Shown here: one piece after another, positions 22,126 through 30,783 of the stretch
Layout of the letters: every line of letters starts with the position of its first letter
Position numbering within the stretch: position 1 is the first letter of the stretch
From: JALENY01 sp036310185
GTDB taxonomy: Bacteria; Bacillota; Clostridia; Lachnospirales; Lachnospiraceae
Assembly: GCA_036310185.1 (NCBI GenBank)
Contig: JAXJSH010000127.1
Location: 1 to 53,371, forward strand
Direction of reading: 5' to 3'
DNA: 53,371 nt
The notes under the pieces: generated by a model
Seen by the model: only the letters and a program-made list of their open reading frames with translations
Told to the model about the DNA's origin: nothing
Databases searched by the model: none
Program-made: the position numbers and the translations under genes

Positions 22126-23685
22126 ATGGAATTGATGCGGACAAATGTCAGGATGATGAGACGGGAAAAAGAGGCGGTCAGTCAGGTCACTTTTGATGAG
22201 GATTACAATGTGCCGGACAGCCGGCCGGATGTGGGGCGGATCATCCAGTACAAGGGAAAAGTGCTGGTGGAAGAGGTAAAGGCCAGTGAGGCACGTGTGC
22301 TGATCACGGGAAGTCTTAATTTTCAGGTCCTGTATGTGGAGGATGCCGGGGAAGGGCGTATCTGCAGTCTGGATGGAAAAGTTCCCATAGAAGAAAGTAT
22401 GAATCTGGACGGAATCGAGAGCGGGGATAAAATCTGTCTCAAATGGGATATGGAAGATCTGAACCTGCACCTGATTCATTCCAGAAAGCTGAATGTGCGG
22501 GCACTGGTCACGTTCGAGGCGGCAAAGGAACAGGCGGAAGAAGTGGGCATTACGACGGATCTGAAATGCGAAGGTGTCAGTCTGAAAAAGAAAAAACTTC
22601 CGATTCTCGGTTTGCACGTACATAACCGGGATACCATGCGGATTCGGGAGGAATTCAATCTGGCATCCAATAAACCGGATATCCATGAGATCCTGTGGGA
22701 TACGGTGGACGTGCGGGGAATGGATGTGCGTGCGGAAGAGGGAAAAGCTGTGGTAAAAGGGGAACTGTTTGTCTTTGTGCTCTATCAGGACAGCAATGGC
22801 TCCGATACACTGGAATGGCTGGAATATTCCCTTCCTTTTCAAAAGGAGATCATGTGTGAAAACTGTACCCAGGATATGGTGCCGGATATGGATCTGACAC
22901 TGCTCAGCTCCACCTTAAGCGTAAAGCCGGATGCGGACGGGGAAGAGCGTGTGATCCAGGCGGATATCGTTCTGGAGATGGATCTGAAGATGTACCGGGA
23001 AGAACTGCTGGAGCTGCTTCAGGACATTTACCATCCGGGAAAAGAATATGTGTCTGCAGCGACACCTCAGATACTGCGGCAGCTTCTGGTAAAAAACTAT
23101 GCAAAATGCCGTGTCAATGACCGCATCAGCCTGGAAAACCGGTCGGGAAAAATCCTGCAGGTCTGCCACAGCGACGGAGAAGTGCGGGTGGATGACAGCC
23201 GCGTGGTGGAAAATGGTGTGGCGGTGGACGGAATTGTACAGGTGAAGATCCTGTATATTACCGGGGATGATGATATGCCGTTTTACTCTGCGGAGGCAGC
23301 AGTGCCTTTTTCACAGGTGATCGAGGCACCGGGAATCGGGGCGGACTGTATCTGGAATCTGCATACAGATCTGGAGCAGCTCTCCACAGCAATGGTGGAC
23401 GGAAATGAAATAGAAATCAAGGCGCTGGTGAACCTGAACGTGCTGGTTCTCCGGGAGACGAACGAACCGATCATTGACAGCGTGGAAGAACGGGAACTGA
23501 ATATGGAAAAACTGAAAATGATGCCGGGAATTGTGGGCTATGTGGTAAAACAGGGGGATACTCTGTGGGACATTGCAAAACGTTTCTACACATCGGTTGA
23601 AGTGATCAAAGCGGTTAACAATCTGACCTCCGATGAGATCCATCCGAAGGATACTCTGATTCTTGTGAAAAATGTGGAGCGATAA
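22126..23685 (+). CDS. sipL: SipL-like spore coat assembly protein (DUF3794 and LysM)
   Basis: A 519-aa protein with repeated DUF3794 (SPOCS) domains over about residues 1-450 and a C-terminal LysM domain (about 470-515: YVVKQGDTLWDIAKRFYTSVEVIKAVNNL). This is the architecture of C. difficile SipL, which binds SpoIVA through its LysM domain and anchors the coat to the forespore. Typical SPOCS text is MRTNVRMMRREKEAVSQVTFDEDYNVPDSRPDVGRIIQ. There is no signal peptide, consistent with action in the mother-cell cytoplasm. I chose the ATG at 22126, with GGAGGGG 7 nt upstream. The gene is probably co-transcribed with the upstream lipoprotein. Confidence 0.9.
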   Translation: MELMRTNVRMMRREKEAVSQVTFDEDYNVPDSRPDVGRIIQYKGKVLVEEVKASEARVLITGSLNFQVLYVEDAGEGRICSLDGKVPIEESMNLDGIESGDKICLKWDMEDLNLHLIHSRKLNVRALVTFEAAKEQAEEVGITTDLKCEGVSLKKKKLPILGLHVHNRDTMRIREEFNLASNKPDIHEILWDTVDVRGMDVRAEEGKAVVKGELFVFVLYQDSNGSDTLEWLEYSLPFQKEIMCENCTQDMVPDMDLTLLSSTLSVKPDADGEERVIQADIVLEMDLKMYREELLELLQDIYHPGKEYVSAATPQILRQLLVKNYAKCRVNDRISLENRSGKILQVCHSDGEVRVDDSRVVENGVAVDGIVQVKILYITGDDDMPFYSAEAAVPFSQVIEAPGIGADCIWNLHTDLEQLSTAMVDGNEIEIKALVNLNVLVLRETNEPIIDSVEERELNMEKLKMMPGIVGYVVKQGDTLWDIAKRFYTSVEVIKAVNNLTSDEIHPKDTLILVKNVER

Positions 23686-23787
23686 TCACTTGAAAAAGTA
23701 AAAGTGAAGTTGTAAAATATTGTATACGAAATACAGAATACAAAAAACAATTTGATACAATTTGAAAAAAGAGGGCAGGAAACGCAC

Positions 23788-24645
23788 ATGAAATTAAGAG
23801 CATTGGCGAAGATTAATCTGGGACTGGACGTTGTTCGGAAAAGAGAAGATGGATATCACGAAGTTCGTATGGTGATGCAGACGATCAATATGTATGATCT
23901 GCTGGAACTGAGCGTCACGGAGGAGGCAGGCATCCGGATTCAGACGAATCTGTATTATCTGCCCTGTGATGAAAATAATCTGGTCTATAAGGCGGCAAAA
24001 CTTCTGATGGATGAATTCCAGGTGAAAAAAGGTCTGGAAGTGAAGCTGGATAAGTTTATTCCGGTGGCAGCAGGCATGGCGGGGGGAAGCTCCGATGCCG
24101 CTGCGACCATGGTGGGCGTAAACCGCCTGTTTAATCTGGGGCTTTCCATGGAAGAACTGATGGAGCGCGGAGTAAAGATCGGCGCCGATGTTCCTTACTG
24201 TATTATGAGAGGTACTGCTCTGGCGGAAGGAATCGGGGAAGTGTTAAGTCCGCTGCCGCCGATGCCCCAGTGTTATATTCTGATCGGAAAACCGCCGGTC
24301 AGCGTATCCACCAAATTTGTTTACGGCAATCTGCGGGCAAATGAACTGGAACGTCACCCGGATATCGATGGTCTGATCGGCGAGATGGAGCAGGGCAATA
24401 TCAGCGGCATGTGCGCAAAGATGGAAAATGTTCTGGAGACCGTAACCATTCCTGCCTATCCGGTGATTCAGGAAATCAAGGATCTGATGCTGGCAAACGG
24501 TGCCGCAGGCGCCATGATGAGTGGAAGCGGCCCTACGGTTTTCGGTATTTTTGAGAGCAAAGAGGCGGGGCTTAAGGCAAAAGAGGAACTGAGCAGAAGC
24601 GGTCTGGCCCGTCAGATATTCCTGACGACCCCGTTTAACCGCTGA
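23788..24645 (+). CDS. ispE: 4-diphosphocytidyl-2-C-methyl-D-erythritol kinase IspE
   Basis: A 285-aa GHMP kinase of the MEP isoprenoid pathway, phosphorylating CDP-methylerythritol. It starts MKLRALAKINLGLDVVRKREDGYHEV, the standard IspE N-terminus with the conserved Lys and the KRxDGYHE block. The ATP loop is PVAAGMAGGSSDAAATM, followed by GADVPYCIMRGTALAEGIGE and the third GHMP motif GAAGAMMSGSGPTVFGIF. The ATG at 23788 fits the conserved start; an upstream in-frame ATG at 23752 adds a non-homologous tail. It is followed 15 bp later by a GntR regulator, with which it is probably co-transcribed. Confidence 0.96.
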   Translation: MKLRALAKINLGLDVVRKREDGYHEVRMVMQTINMYDLLELSVTEEAGIRIQTNLYYLPCDENNLVYKAAKLLMDEFQVKKGLEVKLDKFIPVAAGMAGGSSDAAATMVGVNRLFNLGLSMEELMERGVKIGADVPYCIMRGTALAEGIGEVLSPLPPMPQCYILIGKPPVSVSTKFVYGNLRANELERHPDIDGLIGEMEQGNISGMCAKMENVLETVTIPAYPVIQEIKDLMLANGAAGAMMSGSGPTVFGIFESKEAGLKAKEELSRSGLARQIFLTTPFNR

Positions 24646-24660
24646 TGGAGGAGAGTACGA

Positions 24661-25329
24661 ATGACAAGTGATTTCAGCATAGATATCAATCAATATATGC
24701 CTTTGCGCGAGGTGGTTTTTACAACCCTGCGGCAGGCCATTTTAAAAGGTGAACTGAAACCGGGTGAGCGTCTGATGGAGATTTCCCTGGCCAACCGTCT
24801 TGGGGTCAGCCGCACGCCGATCCGTGAGGCAATCCGGAAGCTGGAGCTGGAGGGGCTGGTTGTGATGGTTCCCAGAAAAGGCGCCCATGTGGCGAAGATC
24901 ACCATTCAGGAGCTGCACGATGTTCTGGAAGTGCGCCGCGGTCTGGAGGAACTGGCCATTGCGAAGGCCTGTGAACGTATAACGGACCAGGAACTGGAGG
25001 AACTGGAAGCATCGGCAGGCCGTTTTGAAAGGCTTTTGAAAGCGGGAGAGCTGCTGGCGCTGGCGGAAGAAGACGTAAAATTCCATGACGTTATTTATAA
25101 TGCCACGCACAACCGCCGGCTGATCCATATTTTAAACAATCTGCGGGAACAGATGTATCGTTTCCGTCTGGAATATCTGAAAGAGGAACCGGCCAGAAAA
25201 AATCTGTGTGAGGAACACAAGCTGATCTGCCGTGCACTGCGGGACCGGGATCAGGAAGCGGCCCATCGGTTTATCTGTCAGCATATTGACAATCAGCAGG
25301 AAGCGATCGAGTCCGGTCTGACAGAGTGA
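24661..25329 (+). CDS. GntR family (FadR/FCD type) transcriptional regulator
   Basis: A 222-aa regulator. The N-terminal winged helix (about 15-80) reads LREVVFTTLRQAILKGELKPGERLMEISLANRLGVSRTPIREAIRKLELEGLV, the classic GntR sequence. The C-terminal FCD all-helical effector domain includes VLEVRRGLEELAIAKACERI and conserved metal/ligand positions such as EDVKFHDVIYNATHN and EEHKLICRAL. The ligand is probably a carboxylate but not predictable. A strong GGAGGAG precedes the ATG. It is tightly coupled to ispE, yet regulation of isoprenoid synthesis is not implied by family knowledge. Confidence 0.92.
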   Translation: MTSDFSIDINQYMPLREVVFTTLRQAILKGELKPGERLMEISLANRLGVSRTPIREAIRKLELEGLVVMVPRKGAHVAKITIQELHDVLEVRRGLEELAIAKACERITDQELEELEASAGRFERLLKAGELLALAEEDVKFHDVIYNATHNRRLIHILNNLREQMYRFRLEYLKEEPARKNLCEEHKLICRALRDRDQEAAHRFICQHIDNQQEAIESGLTE

Positions 25330-25367
25330 TACGATCATAAGAGATTGGAAAAGATTGCAGAATAAAC

Positions 25368-25397
25368 AGAATAAAAACCTCCGTTTGGGAGATGCTA
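25368..25397 (+). promoter_or_regulatory. Possible sigma-G-type promoter of the ger operon
   Basis: AGAATA (25368-25373), 17-bp spacer, GATGCTA (25391-25397), compared with a sigma-G pattern TGAATA / CATACTA. Germination receptor operons are normally sigma-G controlled. The match is only partial and the site runs into a terminator hairpin, so this is weak. Confidence 0.25.
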
Positions 25398-25430
25398 AGA
25401 GAGATGCGAAAGTGTCTCTCTTTCTTTTTT
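25397..25430 (+). terminator. Terminator between the gntR gene and the ger operon
   Basis: Stem AAGAGAGA / TCTCTCTT with a 10-nt loop followed by TCTTTTTTT. It lies 8 bp before the gerA-type start codon and should end the ispE-gntR transcript. Confidence 0.75.
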
Positions 25431-25437
25431 TCATGAT

Positions 25438-26799
25438 GTGGGAACGGGTGTGTACAGAATGAAAAACGGATTTTTTATGGAAATCTCAGATGAGACACAG
25501 GAACGGAGGTTGACTGTGGATATTGCCAGAAATTTAAAAGAAAATCGTGCATATGTGGAAGAACTCTATCAGGGATGCGCAGATGTAAACCTGAGAGAAT
25601 ATACGGTAAAAGGCATGGGTTCCTGTCTGCTCGTCTATCTGGAAACCACGCTCAATACCTTTGAAATATCGGATCTCAAAGAACTGAAAACCATGGAAGA
25701 AGCCATGCGGACACTGCTGGCGGGAAATGCAGTCCTCTTCTGTGAGGGAAAAGACGTGGCCTACAAAGTGGCCAGTCAGGGGTATCCTCATATAGGGGTG
25801 GCAGAGTCTCAGATGGAAAAGGTGCTTCGCGGTTCCCGGGAGGGGCTGGCCGATTCGGTGAAGACTAATGTGGCGCTGGTGCGGAAGCGGCTGCGCACAC
25901 CGGATCTGAAAGTGGAAGAAACCTTTCTGGGAGAAAAGTCGGATACGGTAGTGTCCCTGGTGTATCTGAAAGATAAGGTTCCCTCCGGGCTTCTGGAAAA
26001 TATTAAGGAGCGTCTCAGCCAGGTACAGGTGGATGGAATCATGGACAGCGGTGTGATCGAACATCTGGCAGAAGAGCCATGGTATTCACCTTTTCCCAGA
26101 TTTCAGACCATTCAGAGACCGGACCGGGCGGCCACGGAGCTGCTGAAGGGAAGAATTCTTCTCATGAGTGACAATTCGCCTGTAGGACTGCTTCTGCCAA
26201 CGACTTTTCACAATTTTCTGGAAGCCAGTGAAGACACTTACAATAGGAAAGAAATCGTAACGCTGACTAAAATTGTCCGGTATGTGGCGCTGATCCTGGC
26301 TATGATGCTGTCCGGCTTATATCTGGCTGTGACCACATTTCACACGCAGGTGCTTCCGACTCATTTGATCCTGTCTTTTGCGGCGGCGCGGCAGGGCGTG
26401 CCCTTTTCCGGACTGGTGGAGATTCTGGTTATGGAGGTTGCTTTTGAACTGATCCGGGAAGCCGGAATCCGGATGCCGGGGCCGCTTGGGGGAACCATTG
26501 GTATTGTGGGCGGTCTTATCATCGGTGATGCGGCGGTCAGCGCCAATCTGGTCAGCCCTATTGTTGTGATTATTGTGGCTTTGACAGCACTGGGTTCCTT
26601 TGCCATACCGAACGATGAGTTTGCGGCCACGTTCCGGGTGCTGAAATACGGGTTTATTTTTCTTGGAGGTTTTCTGGGACTGTTTGGTATTGTACTTGGC
26701 ATTTTTGTGGTGCTGGAGCATCTGTCCGGCCTCTCCAGCTTTAAAATCCCGTATCTGATGCCGTATATATGTAAGGAGCAAAAAGATGTTTGCAGATAA
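25438..26799 (+). CDS. Spore germination protein, GerA (GerKA/GerAA) family
   Basis: The A subunit of a germinant receptor in the spore inner membrane. The 453-aa protein has the large soluble N-terminal domain (LLVYLETTLNTFEISDLKEL; VALVRKRLRTPDLKVEETFLGEKSDTVVSLVYLKDKV) and a C-terminal membrane domain of four to five helices after residue 270. Family text includes DGIMDSGVIEHLAEEPWYSPFPRFQTIQRPDRAATELLKGRI and the GPLGGTIGIVGGLIIGDAAVSANLVSPIVVI segment. The first possible start is a GTG at 25438; an ATG at 25459 is an alternative, and neither has a strong ribosome site. It is slightly short at both ends. It overlaps the B subunit gene by 14 bp. Confidence 0.9.
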   Translation: MGTGVYRMKNGFFMEISDETQERRLTVDIARNLKENRAYVEELYQGCADVNLREYTVKGMGSCLLVYLETTLNTFEISDLKELKTMEEAMRTLLAGNAVLFCEGKDVAYKVASQGYPHIGVAESQMEKVLRGSREGLADSVKTNVALVRKRLRTPDLKVEETFLGEKSDTVVSLVYLKDKVPSGLLENIKERLSQVQVDGIMDSGVIEHLAEEPWYSPFPRFQTIQRPDRAATELLKGRILLMSDNSPVGLLLPTTFHNFLEASEDTYNRKEIVTLTKIVRYVALILAMMLSGLYLAVTTFHTQVLPTHLILSFAAARQGVPFSGLVEILVMEVAFELIREAGIRMPGPLGGTIGIVGGLIIGDAAVSANLVSPIVVIIVALTALGSFAIPNDEFAATFRVLKYGFIFLGGFLGLFGIVLGIFVVLEHLSGLSSFKIPYLMPYICKEQKDVCR

Positions 26800-27967
26800 T
26801 GATGTGATTTCCGCCAGACAGCTGCTGTGTCAGGTGACTTTGGGAATGCTGGGGGTATTTTTGCTGGTACTGCCCGGTTCCGGGGAACTGTACGGGATAA
26901 AAGGTGTGATATGCTGCCTGCTGGGGTTTTTGCTGGTGGCAGTGTACTGCTTTTTTCTGGTGCGCACAGCGCCGGCCTACCGGCATCCGGAGAAGTCTTT
27001 CGGAGTATGGGGCGCACGGCTGCTGGGGCTTTGGTTTATTTCTTATTTTATTTTTACGGGAGCTTTTCTTGTAAGTGTGGTCAGTGATGTGATCAATGTC
27101 TATCTGGTGACCGGCAGTTCGCCTTTTGTGATACATGCAATTATCCTGCTGGCCTGTGCCATGGCCGGCATTCCGCAGGTGCAGCGGCGGGGGCGTATGG
27201 CGGAGGCCTGTTTTGGGGTACTGATTGGGATTTTGCTTTTGCTGATGATCCTGTGCATAGGGCAGCAGGACTGGAAGTATCTGGAACAGGGAGTGACTGC
27301 AGCAAATGATGCAGTCAGCACGGCGGCGGGGGCCGGAAGGTCCATTGCAGCCGGAACAAAAACGGTTTCCGGGTGGGGGCAGATTTTGCAGCCCCGGAAG
27401 ATAGCCCTCGGAGCGTATGAGTTTTTTGCAGTATTTACCGGAATCGGTGCGCTTCCGTTCCTGTTAAATAAGGTAAAGGATCACCGGTGTAAAAGTATGG
27501 TTGGCGCGGCGGCGATTATAACCGGTTTTCTCGTTATTGCACTGCTGCTTTTGCAGGGCAGTTACGGAACGGCTCAGGTTCAGTCCCGCCAGTGGCCGCT
27601 GATTGCCCTGATTGCCGGAATCCGGATTCCGGGCACGTTTCTGGCCAGATTTGATCCCTTATGGATCTCTGTTTTCCTGATGCTGATGCTTTTTTCTGTG
27701 GGAACTACGCTTTTTTACAGCAATTATATTGCCCGGTGTTCGAATATTCCGGTCAGATGGTACTGGATTTTGCTGGCGGTATATCTGGTTTCACTGGTGG
27801 ATTTTGGCGGGTATACGATAAAAGAGTATTATCAGATTTTGCTGCTCTATATTTATGCACCGTCCATACTGGTGCTGAATCTGGTTCTGGGCTGGTGGAA
27901 TCGCAGACGCATGACGCGCAACGGGGCAGAAGAAGAAAAACAGAAACAGTTCGCTGAGCAGAAATGA
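26786..27967 (+). CDS. Spore germination protein, GerB (endospore permease) family
   Basis: The B subunit of the germinant receptor, a 393-aa amino-acid-permease-like (APC-fold) membrane protein with about ten helices. It begins ISARQLLCQVTLGMLGVFLLVLPG, typical of the GerB/YndE family. One loop (about 170-205: AANDAVSTAAGAGRSIAAGTKTVS) is longer and richer in Ala/Ser than usual. It would bind the germinant and signal to the A subunit. AAGGAG precedes the ATG inside the end of the A gene, indicating translational coupling. The C-terminal tail is polar (EEEKQKQFAEQK). Confidence 0.88.
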   Translation: MFADNDVISARQLLCQVTLGMLGVFLLVLPGSGELYGIKGVICCLLGFLLVAVYCFFLVRTAPAYRHPEKSFGVWGARLLGLWFISYFIFTGAFLVSVVSDVINVYLVTGSSPFVIHAIILLACAMAGIPQVQRRGRMAEACFGVLIGILLLLMILCIGQQDWKYLEQGVTAANDAVSTAAGAGRSIAAGTKTVSGWGQILQPRKIALGAYEFFAVFTGIGALPFLLNKVKDHRCKSMVGAAAIITGFLVIALLLLQGSYGTAQVQSRQWPLIALIAGIRIPGTFLARFDPLWISVFLMLMLFSVGTTLFYSNYIARCSNIPVRWYWILLAVYLVSLVDFGGYTIKEYYQILLLYIYAPSILVLNLVLGWWNRRRMTRNGAEEEKQKQFAEQK

Positions 27968-27983
27968 CGGAGAGTGAGAAAAA

Positions 27984-28631
27984 ATGGGAAAATTGTGTTT
28001 GGTTTCGAAATGGCGGTCGTCAGTGAAAAGGGCAGCAGTTTTTGCTGCGGCGGCAGTTTTACTTCTTTCTTTTTCAGGCTGCCGTCGTATAGAGCCGGAG
28101 CGGCGGGCATATCCGCTGGCGCTGGGGTTTGACTGGGCGGACGGGCATTATCAGGTGTATTATGCCATGCCGGATCTTGGAACTTATACCGGCGAGGGCA
28201 AGGCGGAAGATAGGACAAGTCTGCTCTGGACCTACAATGGGGCGAACTACGATGAAATCGAGCGGCTCATAAATCAGAGCAGAGACCAGCAGGTGGACCT
28301 GGGGCATGTGCAGGTAATTTTGCTGGGAGAGGGACTTCTGGGGCATAAGGATGCATATGATGAAACGATGGAATATCTTCTGGAGCAGCCGGTGATTGGC
28401 AGTGGTTCTTATGTTTTGAAAAGTCAGGATCTGGCGGCGGTTATGGAAACCAATGGTGCGCTGACGGATTCGCTGGGGGAATATCTTGCGGATCTGATCC
28501 ATAAAGCAGCGGGAGAAAAACCGGCGGTGCTGCAGGATCTGTACAATGGGTGGTATAACGGGGAAGCGATTCCGCAGCTTATGAATGTAAGGACTGCGGG
28601 AGAACGGATTGAAGTGGAAGGACTGGAATAA
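27984..28631 (+). CDS. Short Ger(x)C-like spore germination lipoprotein
   Basis: The third gene of the receptor operon, in the position of the C subunit. A lipoprotein signal ends LLLSFSGC (Cys near residue 33). The following RRIEPERRAYPLALGFDWADGHYQVYYAMPDL and HVQVILLGEGLL match the first domain of Ger(x)C proteins. At 215 aa it is little more than half the usual 370-400 aa, and the C-terminal beta/alpha domains are absent. No continuation in another frame is seen before spoIIR, so it looks like a real one-domain form or an old truncation. It is 16 bp after the B gene. Confidence 0.75.
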   Translation: MGKLCLVSKWRSSVKRAAVFAAAAVLLLSFSGCRRIEPERRAYPLALGFDWADGHYQVYYAMPDLGTYTGEGKAEDRTSLLWTYNGANYDEIERLINQSRDQQVDLGHVQVILLGEGLLGHKDAYDETMEYLLEQPVIGSGSYVLKSQDLAAVMETNGALTDSLGEYLADLIHKAAGEKPAVLQDLYNGWYNGEAIPQLMNVRTAGERIEVEGLE

Positions 28632-28720
28632 AATCTCTGGATAAAAAGCTTCTTGATTGAAATTGCACAAAAAGGAAATAATCCGGATATAGAATAAGGA
28701 TGAAATGGAAAAGGACGAAA

Positions 28721-29422
28721 ATGGAAACAAAAATAGAAGATTCTATATACCGGGAATATTCTGATAAAAAATATGAAATAAAACAGAGCCGCGATGGGAA
28801 AATAAAAAAATGCTTTCTTAATAAAATCATTCTGATTCTGTCCGTATTGATTGGTCTGATGGGCACAGTGTATGTGTCTTATGCGCATACGGAGCAGGAG
28901 ACACTTGCACAGATACAGGCAGGAATTGCAGAAGAAGTATTGCGTTTTCACGTGCGCGCCAACAGCGACAGTGAGGAAGATCAAAGGGTAAAAATGCTGG
29001 TAAAGGAGCGTGTGGTGTCTTATTTGCAGCCTGTGCTTGATCAGGCCGCATCCGCAGAAGAGTCGAAAACGCTGGTTTTGCAGCATTTGGAAGAAGTGGA
29101 AGAGCTGGCGGAGCAGGTATTGGAAGAAGAGGGCTGTGACTATGGTGTTCAGGTGTCGGTAGGAAAATCGGATTTCCCGGAAAAAATATATGGCGATTGC
29201 CGTTTTCCGGCGGGAGAATACGAGGCTCTGATTGTGGAACTGGGCGAGGGCGAAGGCCACAACTGGTGGTGCATGCTTTACCCGGGACTGTGTTTTTTTG
29301 AGGATGCTTATGGCGTTGTATCGGAAGAAAAAAAGGAGGAACTGAAATACCTTTTAACCGAGGATGAATTTTCGTGGGTGACTGACTGGGATAAGGTGCG
29401 CATCAGCTTTAAGTGGTTTTAA
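28721..29422 (+). CDS. spoIIR: Stage II sporulation protein R
   Basis: SpoIIR is the forespore-secreted signal that activates SpoIIGA to process pro-sigma-E in the mother cell. This 233-aa copy has a lysine-rich N-terminus, a membrane/signal segment (IILILSVLIGLMGTVYVSYA) and the family core ISFHVRANSDS-like VLRFHVRANSDSEEDQRVKMLVKERVVSYL. The C-terminal signature is FPEKIYGDCRFPAGEYEALIVELGEGEGHNWWCMLYPGLCF, which is diagnostic. I chose the ATG at 28721, about 7 nt after AAAGGA; an ATG at 28700 is in frame but has a poorly spaced site. In B. subtilis it is sigma-F dependent; I could not find a clear box here. Confidence 0.93.
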   Translation: METKIEDSIYREYSDKKYEIKQSRDGKIKKCFLNKIILILSVLIGLMGTVYVSYAHTEQETLAQIQAGIAEEVLRFHVRANSDSEEDQRVKMLVKERVVSYLQPVLDQAASAEESKTLVLQHLEEVEELAEQVLEEEGCDYGVQVSVGKSDFPEKIYGDCRFPAGEYEALIVELGEGEGHNWWCMLYPGLCFFEDAYGVVSEEKKEELKYLLTEDEFSWVTDWDKVRISFKWF

Positions 29423-29483
29423 GGGTTGAATTTTACAGGGAGAACGAGTAGAATGGACTCAGAAAATGATTTGGAGACCAGTT

Positions 29484-30305
29484 ATGAATGATATAAAGCA
29501 GGCGCCCATCGGCGTCTTTGATTCCGGAGTGGGCGGTCTGACGGTTGTCCGCGAGATCATGCGAAACCTTCCGACGGAAAAAATCGTATATTTTGGTGAT
29601 ACCGCCCGGGTTCCATATGGAAGTAAATCAAAAGAAACCGTACTTCGCTATTCCAGACAGATTGTACGTTTTCTGAAAACACAGGAAGTAAAAGCCATCG
29701 TTGTGGCATGTAATACAGCAAGTGCCATGGCACTGGATGAAATAGAAAAAGAAATCGACATCCCGATCATCGGTGTGGTGAGACCGGGAGCGAAAGTGGC
29801 AGCAGAAGTGACGGAAAACAAGCGTGTGGGCATCATTGGTACCCAGGCAACCGTGGGCAGCCACATTTACCGGGAATTGATTCAGGAGATCGACCCGGAG
29901 ATCGAAGTGGTTGGAAAAGCCTGTCCGCTTCTGGTTCCGCTGGTAGAAGAGGGATGGCTGAAAGATCCGATTACCGATGCGGTGCTGACCCGGTATCTGG
30001 AAGAAATGCTGGAGCAGGATGTGGACACTCTGATTCTGGGCTGCACCCATTATCCGCTTTTGCGTTCCACCGTGCGCAGACTGGTGGGAGAGAAAATACA
30101 TCTGGTAAACCCGGCATATGAGACTGCCCGGAGTCTGGGTGAACTTTTGAAGGAAAAAGGCATTGCAAACGATGGGTATGAGGAGGAAGAGTTTCCGTAT
30201 CGGTTTTTTGTCAGTGATATGGCGGAGCGTTTTACGGATTTTGCAAACACCATTCTTCCCTTTGATGTGAGAAGTGCGAGAAAAGTGAACATAGAGGAGT
30301 ATTAA
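29484..30305 (+). CDS. murI: Glutamate racemase
   Basis: A 273-aa cytosolic racemase making D-glutamate for peptidoglycan. The N-terminal catalytic block is IGVFDSGVGGLTVVREIM, the first cysteine is in IVVACNTASAMA, and the second is in LILGCTHYPLL, giving both catalytic Cys. GDTARVPYGSKS completes the substrate site. The start at 29484 has GGAG 7 nt upstream; an in-frame ATG at 29466 is less well placed. It is followed by a DUF1934 gene 3 bp after the stop codon, so the two form an operon. Confidence 0.96.
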   Translation: MNDIKQAPIGVFDSGVGGLTVVREIMRNLPTEKIVYFGDTARVPYGSKSKETVLRYSRQIVRFLKTQEVKAIVVACNTASAMALDEIEKEIDIPIIGVVRPGAKVAAEVTENKRVGIIGTQATVGSHIYRELIQEIDPEIEVVGKACPLLVPLVEEGWLKDPITDAVLTRYLEEMLEQDVDTLILGCTHYPLLRSTVRRLVGEKIHLVNPAYETARSLGELLKEKGIANDGYEEEEFPYRFFVSDMAERFTDFANTILPFDVRSARKVNIEEY

Positions 30306-30308
30306 CAG

Positions 30309-30737
30309 ATGACAAAAGACGTGTTGGTGTCCGTGAAAGGCATGCAGTTTCTGGGGGTGGAGGATGATCCGGAAGAACCGATTGAGATCGTCACACCGGG
30401 AAATTATTATTTCCGAAACGGAAGCCATTTTGTGAAATATGAAGAGGTATTTGAAGGGTTCGAAGGGACCACTTCGAATCTGGTGAAGATAAAGCGGGAC
30501 TCCATTGAGGTAATGAAAAAGGGTGCGGCCAATGTACATATGGTTTTTGAACCGGATAAAAAGAACATTACTTACTATGAGACACCCTTTGGACAGATTC
30601 AGCTGGGGATTGCCACCACACATATTGATGTGAGGGAAGAGGAGAAGCAGATTCTGGTGGAGGTGGATTACTCGCTGGATATGAATGATTCTCATGTGGC
30701 GGATTGTGTGCTGAGTATGAGTATTCAGGGGAAATAA
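30309..30737 (+). CDS. DUF1934 domain-containing protein (YwiB-like)
   Basis: A 142-aa protein of the DUF1934 family, a calycin-like beta-barrel fold known from B. subtilis YwiB. Supporting text is the YYFRNGSHFVKYEEV strand pair and the C-terminal LVEVDYSLDMNDSHVADCVLSMSI. Members have no established role; a small-molecule or lipid-binding function is only suggested by the fold. It is cytosolic with no signal. The gene is 3 bp after murI with GAGGAG overlapping the murI end, so it is translationally coupled. A bidirectional terminator follows. Confidence 0.85.
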   Translation: MTKDVLVSVKGMQFLGVEDDPEEPIEIVTPGNYYFRNGSHFVKYEEVFEGFEGTTSNLVKIKRDSIEVMKKGAANVHMVFEPDKKNITYYETPFGQIQLGIATTHIDVREEEKQILVEVDYSLDMNDSHVADCVLSMSIQGK

Positions 30738-30743
30738 AAAATC

Positions 30744-30773
30744 GGGCAGGCGCTTTCGCGTCTGCCCTGTTTC
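30744..30773. terminator. Bidirectional terminator between convergent genes
   Basis: GGGCAGGCGC / GCGTCTGCCC (one G-T pair) with a TTTC-type loop. A T-rich tail follows on the plus strand and a longer T run on the minus strand. It separates the murI operon from the convergent membrane-protein gene. Confidence 0.85.
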
Positions 30774-30783
30774 ATTTAAGAAA

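Noticed and set aside
28632..28720. Frameshifted C-terminal half of the Ger(x)C protein
   Set aside because: The 89-bp gap to spoIIR encodes nothing like the missing domains in any frame.
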